Of a stretch of 12,061 nt of DNA, positions 5,557 to 12,061 are shown piece by piece. The notes beneath the pieces were generated by a model that was not told the DNA's origin, ran no database searches, and saw nothing but the letters and a program-made list of their open reading frames with translations. This DNA is from Parcubacteria group bacterium. GTDB taxonomy: Bacteria > Patescibacteriota > Minisyncoccia > SW-4-49-11. How positions within the stretch are numbered: position 1 is the stretch's first letter; every line of letters begins with the position of its first letter. A program made the position numbers and the translations under genes. The DNA is taken from the NCBI GenBank assembly GCA_003565105.1, contig PXDG01000085.1:1-12061 (forward strand), given 5' to 3'.

Positions 5557-6765
5557 TTAGTTATTAAATCCCAAAGTATTGTCATTGTGCATTTGAGAAC
5601 CAATATGAAGAATTCCTAATAATGGTATATACTTAGGATCATTGAGTTCTTCAGTTTCATCAACAATATGAGGAAGTGATTTTGGATAAAACACATTGAC
5701 GTAAGGCTTATATGATTCGGAAAGATTTTTATACCAATTCCCAAACTCAATACCTTCTTTAATACCAATCAATGAGGCTCCACCTCCAAACAAAATAATA
5801 CGTTCGGGAAGTTGAACATCTGATGCTAGATTTTCTAAGGAGCATTCTACACCTTGCAACCAGACTTTAATATCATCTGTTAGTACATCAGTAATTTTAT
5901 TTGATATATTTCTTGGCAATTGAGCCATTGAATACTCTTTTTTTATAGATTCTGCTTCTTCAATAGTAATTTTGAACGTGTTGGCAATCCGCTGTGTAAA
6001 AGTCATTCCTCCAATACTAAAACTATGCACTTCTTTTAGCCCGCCCTTTAGTACAATCGCCACATCTGTATGATCTTCACCAATATCAATAAGAATGAGG
6101 CTGAGTTGAGGATCTTTATGATGATCGAGAATCAATCGTGATACTCCATACATAGTGTGAAAGACACCTTGAATTGGAATAGAAAGCTCTTCTGAAACAG
6201 TATACAAACCATCTAAATGAGTTTCTGGGACATACGTATTAAACAATTGAAAGGTAATTTCTTTACCTGTTTGATGTAATACGTCTCTAGTGGGGACTCC
6301 ATCTATAAGAATTTTTTCTATAGAGCTTTGAGCTAAATCCATAGGAGCATTATGCTCTTTGGTTGAACGATATTCTTCTTCATCAATCCTACAACGAACT
6401 TTATCTAACGTACTTACCCATTCATTTTTACGAATCTTTTTTTGTGGATTATCTCGATGATGCTCTATTTGACTAGATACAGCATCCATCATTATCCCCG
6501 AGACGCCAGTAAGAATAGTTAAGTTCTTTTTGTTTTGATGAGAAGCTTTCGCTTCAATATAAGCATTCTCAATTGCCGTAATCACTTCATAGGTATCAGT
6601 TAGACATCCATGAACTATTTTACCTGAAGAAAGACGAGAACTTCCAATACCGTGAATGATGACGTTATTTGTGTCAAAATCCTTCGTAAAGGTTACTAAT
6701 TTAACCTCTCGAGCTCCTATATCAACTATAATGGGGGTGTTTATTACTCTTTTTTTTCTAAACAT
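5557..6765 (-). CDS. FtsA/PilM-like actin-fold ATPase
   Basis: 402 residues with the actin-superfamily ATP-binding pattern: phosphate-1 strand IIVDIGAREVKLV (12-24), an FtsA-like GKIVHGCLTD segment (48-57) and LTGVSG (85-90), a central SHS2-type insert, phosphate-2 LILIDIGEDHTDVAIV (223-238) followed by FSIGGMTFTQRIA, and the adenosine motif IILFGGGASLIGIKE (323-337). This is the FtsA/PilM branch, cytoplasmic proteins that polymerise or dock on membrane partners. Against classical FtsA, no ftsZ or ftsQ is near and the C-terminus (MHNDNTLGFNN) is not an obvious amphipathic membrane helix. The gene overlaps the previous gene by 8 bases and is 5 bases from the bitopic protein gene, an arrangement like PilM-PilN. 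I infer it organises an envelope complex; cell division remains possible. Confidence 0.82.
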   Translation of the reverse strand: MFRKKRVINTPIIVDIGAREVKLVTFTKDFDTNNVIIHGIGSSRLSSGKIVHGCLTDTYEVITAIENAYIEAKASHQNKKNLTILTGVSGIMMDAVSSQIEHHRDNPQKKIRKNEWVSTLDKVRCRIDEEEYRSTKEHNAPMDLAQSSIEKILIDGVPTRDVLHQTGKEITFQLFNTYVPETHLDGLYTVSEELSIPIQGVFHTMYGVSRLILDHHKDPQLSLILIDIGEDHTDVAIVLKGGLKEVHSFSIGGMTFTQRIANTFKITIEEAESIKKEYSMAQLPRNISNKITDVLTDDIKVWLQGVECSLENLASDVQLPERIILFGGGASLIGIKEGIEFGNWYKNLSESYKPYVNVFYPKSLPHIVDETEELNDPKYIPLLGILHIGSQMHNDNTLGFNN

Positions 6766-7348
6766 ATGAAAGTATTAGACCAATCATTCCAACAATTATT
6801 GGAACGACTAAGTTATCATCTATATTTGTTACCATTGTCTCTACTATTATAGCAAATAATGCCATTGGTACAACTGGCCACGATATTCCAAGGACAGAAA
6901 TGCCTATAGTTATATTTACAATAAATGTTAATATAACTCCCTCCCACGTTGTTTTATTATCCGACTCAGGAAACACTTTCCAATCCCCCAATAATGCTCC
7001 CAAAGTAGAAGCGGCGTCTCCAATAATACCCATTAACATAGCTGTGAAAGCAATGGGGAAAGGTATTGTATTGTGAAGTATTAATCCTGCAAGTACCAAA
7101 TTCAAACCGTCTACAGGAGCATTCATTTCTTTAGGCTTGACGAGAGTATCAAAAGGGACTCTCAAACCTAAATCTAATCGAATATATTCATATAAGAAAA
7201 ATACAAACAATACACTGAATAAAAAAATATTTGCAGTATAGACATTATCTAGCTGTGCATATAAATACCAATATACACTGTAAGGGAAAAGAAGTGCTAG
7301 GTGGAGTAATTTTCTTTGAACAATCGCTTTTTTTGATGTTTTTTGCAT
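6758..7348 (-). CDS. Dolichol/phytol kinase-like membrane protein (CTP-dependent family)
   Basis: 196 residues, about six or seven membrane segments. Motifs match the superfamily of dolichol kinase (SEC59), phytol kinase and phosphatidate cytidylyltransferase: RKLLHL (12-17), a GDAAST-x-x-G block (110-117), LGDWKVFPESDNKTTWEG (120-137, the K-x-x-EG nucleotide-binding region) and a final acidic E-x-x-x-x-x-x-DDNLVVP (170-183). It probably transfers phosphate from CTP (or UTP) to an isoprenoid alcohol, giving a lipid phosphate usable as glycan carrier, which fits the nucleotide-sugar genes upstream; substrate cannot be told from sequence. The protein is short for the family but the core motifs are complete. 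It starts 31 bases after alaS and overlaps the FtsA-like gene by 8 bases. Confidence 0.75.
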   Translation of the reverse strand: MQKTSKKAIVQRKLLHLALLFPYSVYWYLYAQLDNVYTANIFLFSVLFVFFLYEYIRLDLGLRVPFDTLVKPKEMNAPVDGLNLVLAGLILHNTIPFPIAFTAMLMGIIGDAASTLGALLGDWKVFPESDNKTTWEGVILTFIVNITIGISVLGISWPVVPMALFAIIVETMVTNIDDNLVVPIIVGMIGLILSYV

Positions 7349-7379
7349 ATTTATAATAGAACTTCTAGTTCTCGCAAAG

Positions 7380-9113
7380 TTATTCTAGTATAGCACGAAT
7401 TCTTCGTACTCCTCGAGAGACTGCCTCTTGTTTTTTCAATCGTATATGTCCAATTTCACGAGTATTTTTTACATGAGGACCGCCACAAAGCTCCTGAGAG
7501 ACATCACCAAATGAATATACGGTTACTGGATCAGGATAATTACGATTAGACATATAGAGAGCTCCCGTCTTTTGAGCTTCTGCTAATGATAGTTCTCTAA
7601 TCTGAACTTCTAGAGCATTATCAATATATTGATTTACAAGCTCTTGCACTTGCTGAAATTCTTCTGAGGTCAGTTTTCTTTCAAAACTAAAGTCAAAACG
7701 CAGTCTATCCGCTGTAATATCTGAACCTTTTTGCTCAATAATAGCTTCAGGAAACACTGTTCGAAGAGCAGTGTTCAATAAATGAGTAGCGCTATGTAAC
7801 TTAGTTGCTGATACCAACTCTTCTTCATTGGCTGCTTTCATTTCTCCATTATCAAGAAGTAATCCATGCCCTCCAAACTTTTTTTGAACTCCAGCTCGAG
7901 AAATTTCTTTATGAGTATCTTTTTTTTGCTCAAACTCATTTTCATCAAAAGCTAGTCCATTTAGTCGCATTACTTCTGGAGAAAGCCCATAGGTAGACGA
8001 AAGGAGAAAGGCTTCTTCCCCCGATATATGAGGAACTCTTTTTTTACGAAGAATTTTATTAGCATGCTTCATCCCCCGTTTCAGAGCATCTGAAAACAAC
8101 CCATATTCTTCCGCTATCAAACTTTTATAGATTGTTGCTGAAGTCTGTAATTCTGGATACCGTTGACTATATAGTTGACGCAGAGAGTCGGAAATATCTG
8201 ATAGTATTTCCATCCCTGATTCATTTTTATGTAAAACACTTAAAACCTTACGGATGGGCCTTCTTAAAATATATCCCTGTTCTTTATTGGAAGGTACTAC
8301 TCCATCAGCAATCAGAAATAATGAGGCTCGAGTATGATCTAATATCATTCTATATACTGCCTCATCCTTCCCAGGAATGGATTCTCTAATTAATGACATC
8401 GTTGAGCGAAAAAGGCTCGTGTCATATACTGTTTCTACTCCTTCACAGTGAGTTAAAATACGTTCAAAGCCACCACCAGTATCAACTCCTTGTGACTCTA
8501 AGCGATTCAGCTCTCCCGTTGGCGATGCATAGAACTGATTAAACACAATATTCCAGATTTCAACATCATTTACATAAATTTCCGTTGTTGGCCCACACGG
8601 TCCTTCTGAACCCGTTGGTCCCCAAAAGTTATCTTCCCGACCATATTCACGAATTTCAAGTTCTACCCCTTTTTCTTGAGCTAGTTGTTTCCAAATGGAA
8701 TACGATTCAGTGTCTCGAGGAGAGGTCTCATCACCAGCAAATATCGTGACGTAATCAATAGACAAACCTAAGATTTCTGCAATAAATTCATACCCATATC
8801 GAATGGCTTCTTGTTTAAAGTAACTCCCTTCTCCATCAGGATATTGAAAGGAAAAATTTCCAAGCATTTCAAAAAACGTATTATGAGTATTATCTCCAAC
8901 TTCTTCAATATCATCTACTCTCACACATTTCTGAACACTCACTACTCGATTCCCATAGGGAGAAGGCTTTCCTAAGTAATATGGCTTCAACTGCTGCATA
9001 CCAGCAGTTGTCAGTAACACGGAGGTATCACCTTCAGGGAGGAGAGATGATGACGAAATGTTAGTGTGATGGTTCGATTCAAAATACGAAATAAATTGAT
9101 CAATGATATTCAT
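7380..9113 (-). CDS. alaS: Alanyl-tRNA synthetase, short form without C-Ala domain
   Basis: 577 residues against about 850-880 in most bacteria. The class II catalytic core is complete: LLTTAGMQQLKPYYLG (33-48), QKCVRVDDIEEVGDN (61-75), motif 2 FFEMLGNFSF (80-89) and motif 3 DTGGGFERIL. The tRNA-recognition part holds DHTRASLFLIADG and GYILRRPIRK. The editing domain has HSATH (His 440 and 444) and CGGPH (Cys 543, His 547), the zinc-binding residues that clear Ser- and Gly-tRNA-Ala. The protein then ends at SRGVRRIRAILE, exactly where the DHHA1/C-Ala region would follow; the stop is followed at once by the next gene, so this is a natural end and not a frameshift. It heads the run of genes down to 3568. 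No Shine-Dalgarno precedes ATG 9113. Confidence 0.95.
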   Translation of the reverse strand: MNIIDQFISYFESNHHTNISSSSLLPEGDTSVLLTTAGMQQLKPYYLGKPSPYGNRVVSVQKCVRVDDIEEVGDNTHNTFFEMLGNFSFQYPDGEGSYFKQEAIRYGYEFIAEILGLSIDYVTIFAGDETSPRDTESYSIWKQLAQEKGVELEIREYGREDNFWGPTGSEGPCGPTTEIYVNDVEIWNIVFNQFYASPTGELNRLESQGVDTGGGFERILTHCEGVETVYDTSLFRSTMSLIRESIPGKDEAVYRMILDHTRASLFLIADGVVPSNKEQGYILRRPIRKVLSVLHKNESGMEILSDISDSLRQLYSQRYPELQTSATIYKSLIAEEYGLFSDALKRGMKHANKILRKKRVPHISGEEAFLLSSTYGLSPEVMRLNGLAFDENEFEQKKDTHKEISRAGVQKKFGGHGLLLDNGEMKAANEEELVSATKLHSATHLLNTALRTVFPEAIIEQKGSDITADRLRFDFSFERKLTSEEFQQVQELVNQYIDNALEVQIRELSLAEAQKTGALYMSNRNYPDPVTVYSFGDVSQELCGGPHVKNTREIGHIRLKKQEAVSRGVRRIRAILE

Positions 9114-9146
9114 ACGGACGTTTTATAAAACAGGTTAATTGTTTCT

Positions 9147-9175
9147 ATACTATCATATTTCAATGAATTGTTCTA
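9147..9175 (-). promoter_or_regulatory. Candidate promoter upstream of alaS
   Basis: On the minus strand, TAGTAT (9152-9147) is preceded by TGA, giving an extended -10, with a weak TAGAAC (9175-9170) 17 bases upstream. It lies in the 111-bp gap between galU and alaS, the largest gap in this run of minus-strand genes, and no terminator for galU is visible there. Readthrough from galU is equally possible. Confidence 0.35.
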
Positions 9176-9224
9176 GATCTGCAATAACATTGATTTCTTG
9201 ATGAGCATACACTTAACTCAATAA

Positions 9225-10091
9225 CTACTCACATATACGTTTCACATATTCACTCACTTCTTTCCCGATCACAGGATGTTTCATTCCATAATCTATGGTT
9301 GCTTGAATATACCCAAATTTATCTCCACAGTCATATCGTCGACCTTCTATTTCATATCCATAGAGAGGCTGCTTCCCCAAGAGCTGATTAAAAGCATTGT
9401 CAAGACCTAATTCGCCTTCAACTTTATCACTCATATAGGCTAATTGATCAAACACTTCAGGAGTAATAATATACTTTCCAATTACAGCAAGATCTGATGT
9501 TGTTTCAGATGGAGCAGGTTTTTCAATAAATTTACTTAATTCCGTGATTCTATCTTCAATTTTCATTCCCTCAACCACACCATATTTAGAAACGTCATCG
9601 TGAGGAACTTTGGTGAGAGCAATTACCACATCTTGGTATTTTTCATAAACATCGATTAATTGCTGAATAGCTGGAATTTCAGAATCAACAAGATCATCTC
9701 CAAATAATACAGCACACGGTTCGTCTCCAATGAAACTGCGAGCAGTAAGAATAGCGTCCCCATTTCCTCGCGCATACTGCTGTCGCACAAAGAAAAATTC
9801 AGCCATATTAGAGATAGCTTTCACCTGCTCTAAGGCCTCCTCTTTTCCTTTTGCCTTTAAGGCATATTCCAGCTCAAAGTTTGCATCAAAATGATCTTCA
9901 ATAGCTCGTTTTCCCTTTCCTGTTACGAATACAATTTGTTCAATCCCTGCATTCACAGCCTCTTCTACTAAATGTTGAACAATTGGCTTATCTACAATAG
10001 GGAGCATTTCTTTTGGTTGAGCTTTGGTTGCAGGAAGGAATCGTGTTCCAAATCCTCCTACTGGTAAAATTGCTTTTCGGATCTTAGCCAT
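9225..10091 (-). CDS. galU: UTP-glucose-1-phosphate uridylyltransferase
   Basis: 288 residues, the normal GalU length. The enzyme makes UDP-glucose from UTP and glucose-1-phosphate in the cytoplasm. The N-terminal nucleotide loop GGFGTRFLPATKAQPKEMLP (12-31) is typical, followed by KPIVQHLVEEAVNAGI, a RGNGDAI segment, FGDDLVDS with the metal-binding Asp, KYGVVEG, FIEKP and GRRYDCGDKFGYIQA near the C-terminus with the sugar-phosphate Lys. One odd spot: the usual GGEIQLTDA block reads VEGELGLDNAF here. It begins 16 bases after the long-form RmlA gene, without a clear Shine-Dalgarno, so it is probably translated from the same message as rmlB-rmlA. The product supplies glycan or glycolipid synthesis. 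Confidence 0.95.
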   Translation of the reverse strand: MAKIRKAILPVGGFGTRFLPATKAQPKEMLPIVDKPIVQHLVEEAVNAGIEQIVFVTGKGKRAIEDHFDANFELEYALKAKGKEEALEQVKAISNMAEFFFVRQQYARGNGDAILTARSFIGDEPCAVLFGDDLVDSEIPAIQQLIDVYEKYQDVVIALTKVPHDDVSKYGVVEGMKIEDRITELSKFIEKPAPSETTSDLAVIGKYIITPEVFDQLAYMSDKVEGELGLDNAFNQLLGKQPLYGYEIEGRRYDCGDKFGYIQATIDYGMKHPVIGKEVSEYVKRICE

Positions 10092-10107
10092 AGTAATTGT
10101 GATTAGA

Positions 10108-11175
10108 TTATAATTCTATATATGAGTTATCTCCGACTACAAGTTGATGTCCCTTGGGGAATGTTTCTTCTTTGGACTTTATGGTAACTCCGTGACCAAG
10201 AATAGCATCCACTATTCTCGATTGAACTTCAATAGTAACATTATTCATAATCAGTGAATGTTCAATTTCAACATCTTGAATGAAGCAATGACTACCTATT
10301 GATGAATATGGTCCAATATAAGCATCTGTAATAACGGTATTCTTTCCAATAATAACAGGACCACGGATAAAACTTCGACCAGTAATTTTTGCACCTTCCT
10401 CAATAACTACAATCCCTTGCATTCCCACACTATCATCGACAACTCCATCAACCTGAGATTTCAACTGAGATAACAATAATCCATTCCCTTCTAATAAATC
10501 ACCTGGTTTACCTGTATCTTTCCACCAACCTGTAATTTCAGCATATCCCACTTTCAGCCCCTGATCTATTAGAGAGGTATGAGCATCAGATATTTCATAT
10601 TCTCCGCGAGCACTCGTTTCAAGGGTATCTACAACATCAAAGATATTCTGATCATATAGGTATATCCCTGCTACTGCAAAAGGACTCGGTGGATTTTCTG
10701 GTTTTTCTAGTACTTTGACAATACGTCCATCTTCAATGATTGGAACCCCAAATCGCTGAGGATCTTTAACTTGAGAAAGTGCCAACAGACAATTGAGTTG
10801 CTGCTTATAAAATGTATTTACAAACTCTTTGACATCTCCCAAGATAATATTATCTCCCAAATAAAATAATATGTCATCACCTTCCAAATACGGTCGCGCA
10901 TTTTTCAATACGTGAGCAACTCCCAGAGCCCCACCTTTTTGTTCTACATAGGTAAGTTTAGCTCCCTTATCTACACCATCACCAAGTATAGTAGGAAAAT
11001 GAGTATCCCCCTCATTAATGGAAATAACAATGTCAGTAATTCCAGCTGAAACAAGCTTGTCCACAGCTAACTCTATCATACTCTTATTTGCCAGAGGAAT
11101 CTCGTGCTTATTTTGAGTAGTGGTAATTGGTCGAAGTCTCGTCCCTTTTCCACCAGCTGCTATTAATCCTTTCAT
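10108..11175 (-). CDS. rmlA: Long-form glucose-1-phosphate thymidylyltransferase-like nucleotidyltransferase with beta-helix tail
   Basis: 355 residues: an N-terminal GT-A-type nucleotidyltransferase (about 1-240) and a left-handed beta-helix of hexapeptide repeats (about 243-345). Seen motifs are AAGGKGTRLRPITTTQNK (6-23), FYLGDNI with the metal-binding Asp (105-110), RFGVPII, VLEKPENPPS, GEYEISDAH (191-199, usually GEYEITD) and GWWKDTGKPGDLL (216-228). These fit the long RmlA subfamily, which makes dTDP-glucose from dTTP and glucose-1-phosphate and has the extra C-terminal part that short RmlA lacks. The residues after the substrate Lys read KHEIPLANK instead of the usual KQL-x-PVANK, so another nucleotide or sugar is possible. 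AGAGAG before ATG 11175 is the best Shine-Dalgarno-like site in the cluster. It follows the RmlB-like gene by 14 bases. Confidence 0.85.
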   Translation of the reverse strand: MKGLIAAGGKGTRLRPITTTQNKHEIPLANKSMIELAVDKLVSAGITDIVISINEGDTHFPTILGDGVDKGAKLTYVEQKGGALGVAHVLKNARPYLEGDDILFYLGDNIILGDVKEFVNTFYKQQLNCLLALSQVKDPQRFGVPIIEDGRIVKVLEKPENPPSPFAVAGIYLYDQNIFDVVDTLETSARGEYEISDAHTSLIDQGLKVGYAEITGWWKDTGKPGDLLEGNGLLLSQLKSQVDGVVDDSVGMQGIVVIEEGAKITGRSFIRGPVIIGKNTVITDAYIGPYSSIGSHCFIQDVEIEHSLIMNNVTIEVQSRIVDAILGHGVTIKSKEETFPKGHQLVVGDNSYIEL

Positions 11176-11189
11176 AGAGCTCTCTTGAA

Positions 11190-12061
11190 TTATAATGTTT
11201 TGCCCTGAACTTTAATCGGTTCCCACCAAGATCGGTACTCTTTATACCATTGCGTTATCTGTGAAAGACCATCTTCTAGAGTATAAAGCGGCTCCCATCC
11301 TAATTTAGCTACATCAACCCAATCTACTGCGTGACGTCGATCATACACATAAGGAGGATCACTATGTAGAATCGGTAATGATGTTTTAAATGTTGTCGCT
11401 TGAATTAAGTGAGCGAGTTCTAATATCGTTTTTTCTTCCTCTGACCCAATATTATACGTATTCCCTGAAATACCTTCAAGGGTAATGAGTTCGATTGCTC
11501 TCACGTAATCTTTAATAAATAACCACTGTCGCTGCTGAAGCCCATCCCCCCATATAGTCAGAGGTATATCATCTATAGCATTGGTAAGAAGTTGCGGAAG
11601 TAATTCATTTGGATGTTGATAACTTCCGAGCAAATTACAGGCGTGAGTCATAATTACATCAGATCCATGAGCCTTATGAGAAGCATAACAGAGCATGTCT
11701 GCCGCAGCTTTTTCAGCTGCATAATGACTAGTAGGATTCATAGGAGTTGAATTGGAAGCCAGCCCTGTTTCTAAAGATCCATACACTTGATCTGTTCCAA
11801 TTTGAATCAGACGGACACCGTACTTCTCCACTACATTTAACAGAGAAGCCACCCCTGAGACATTCACTGTTACACCTTGAAGAGGATCTTGTAATCCTCT
11901 ATTGCGCCCTGTAATCATTGCAAAGTTAACGACTGTATCAATCACTTGTGTTTTAACAATATTCTCAACTTGATCTCGATTAGTAATATCGCCCTCTATC
12001 ACAGTATAGCGTGAATCTTGCGTCCATTGAGTGAGATGATCAGGATGTTGATCAATCGGAC
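11190..12061 (-). CDS. rmlB: RmlB-like NAD-dependent sugar-nucleotide dehydratase/epimerase (SDR); 5' end outside window
   Basis: The frame stays open from the TAA at 11190 to the window edge; a GTG at 12002 is internal, because the 19 codons before it continue a normal SDR strand (DSRYTVIEGDI). About 289 residues are visible, and some 40 N-terminal residues with the Gly-rich NAD loop are missing. Family marks: IGTDQVYGSL, the active-site HYAAEK (Y-x-x-x-K), QHPNELLPQLLTNA, IWGDGLQQRQWLFIKDYVRAI, YNIGSEEEKT and LGWEPLYTLEDGLSQITQWY, all in the order found in dTDP-glucose 4,6-dehydratase. Two departures: the catalytic T-D-E triad reads T-D-Q, and the usual NFAAESHVDRSI reads NFAMITGRNRGL. It is adjacent to an RmlA-like gene, so an NDP-hexose substrate is likely; the exact reaction is open. 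Confidence 0.82.
   Translation of the reverse strand, partial: PIDQHPDHLTQWTQDSRYTVIEGDITNRDQVENIVKTQVIDTVVNFAMITGRNRGLQDPLQGVTVNVSGVASLLNVVEKYGVRLIQIGTDQVYGSLETGLASNSTPMNPTSHYAAEKAAADMLCYASHKAHGSDVIMTHACNLLGSYQHPNELLPQLLTNAIDDIPLTIWGDGLQQRQWLFIKDYVRAIELITLEGISGNTYNIGSEEEKTILELAHLIQATTFKTSLPILHSDPPYVYDRRHAVDWVDVAKLGWEPLYTLEDGLSQITQWYKEYRSWWEPIKVQGKTL

Noticed and set aside
7358..7372. Small perfect palindrome AGAACT-TCT-AGTTCT between alaS and the kinase-like gene
   Set aside because: The stem is six base pairs with a three-base loop and no T run; it is too weak to call a terminator or operator.
7805..8389. Two plus-strand frames (7805-7996 and 8132-8389)
   Set aside because: Both are antisense to well-supported alaS sequence and have no recognisable motif.
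1..12061. Reassignment of TGA to glycine (as in Gracilibacteria/Absconditabacteria)
   Set aside because: All recognised genes are full length under the standard code and use ordinary Gly codons, with no in-frame TGA in any of them.

Overview
The window looks like a compact, AT-rich genome from the Candidate Phyla Radiation (Patescibacteria) or something close to it. Three features point there: a short alanyl-tRNA synthetase of 577 residues that ends after the editing domain, a bitopic protein of the 'baseplate J-like' type common in those genomes, and short, tightly packed genes that mostly lack a visible Shine-Dalgarno sequence. The standard genetic code fits: all long frames are open, and none of the 11 complete cellular genes ends in TGA. 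The assignment rests on gene content alone, since no marker was searched.

Region by region. Positions 1-1310 (minus) hold a secreted protein that runs off the left edge: signal peptide, seven delta-60-type propeller repeats, an acidic linker and the first strand of an alpha/beta-hydrolase (lipase-like) domain. Positions about 1385-1837 (plus) are a decayed IS30-family element with a nonsense codon and an internal deletion. Positions 1912-2581 (minus) carry promoter, rpmI, rplT and a strong intrinsic terminator. Positions 2651-2951 (plus) carry a consensus promoter, tRNA-Glu(TTC), tRNA-Arg(TCG) and a hairpin. Position 3535 down to 2973 is type I signal peptidase with its own promoter and almost no leader.

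Positions 3568-9175 form a probable minus-strand operon: short alaS, a dolichol/phytol-kinase-like membrane protein, an FtsA/PilM-like actin-fold ATPase, a bitopic protein with an extracytoplasmic beta-rich domain, and a small four-helix membrane protein. The last four are separated by only a few bases or overlap. The actin-like protein followed by a bitopic partner resembles the logic of PilM-PilN, and suggests an envelope-associated complex.

Positions 9225-12061 (minus) are a nucleotide-sugar cluster: an RmlB-like SDR enzyme (start lies outside the window), a long-form RmlA-like nucleotidyltransferase with a beta-helix tail, and GalU. They would supply activated sugars for surface glycans. 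The most unusual points are the propeller-hydrolase fusion, the actin-like/bitopic membrane module, and a Glu-to-Gln change in the RmlB-like active-site motif.
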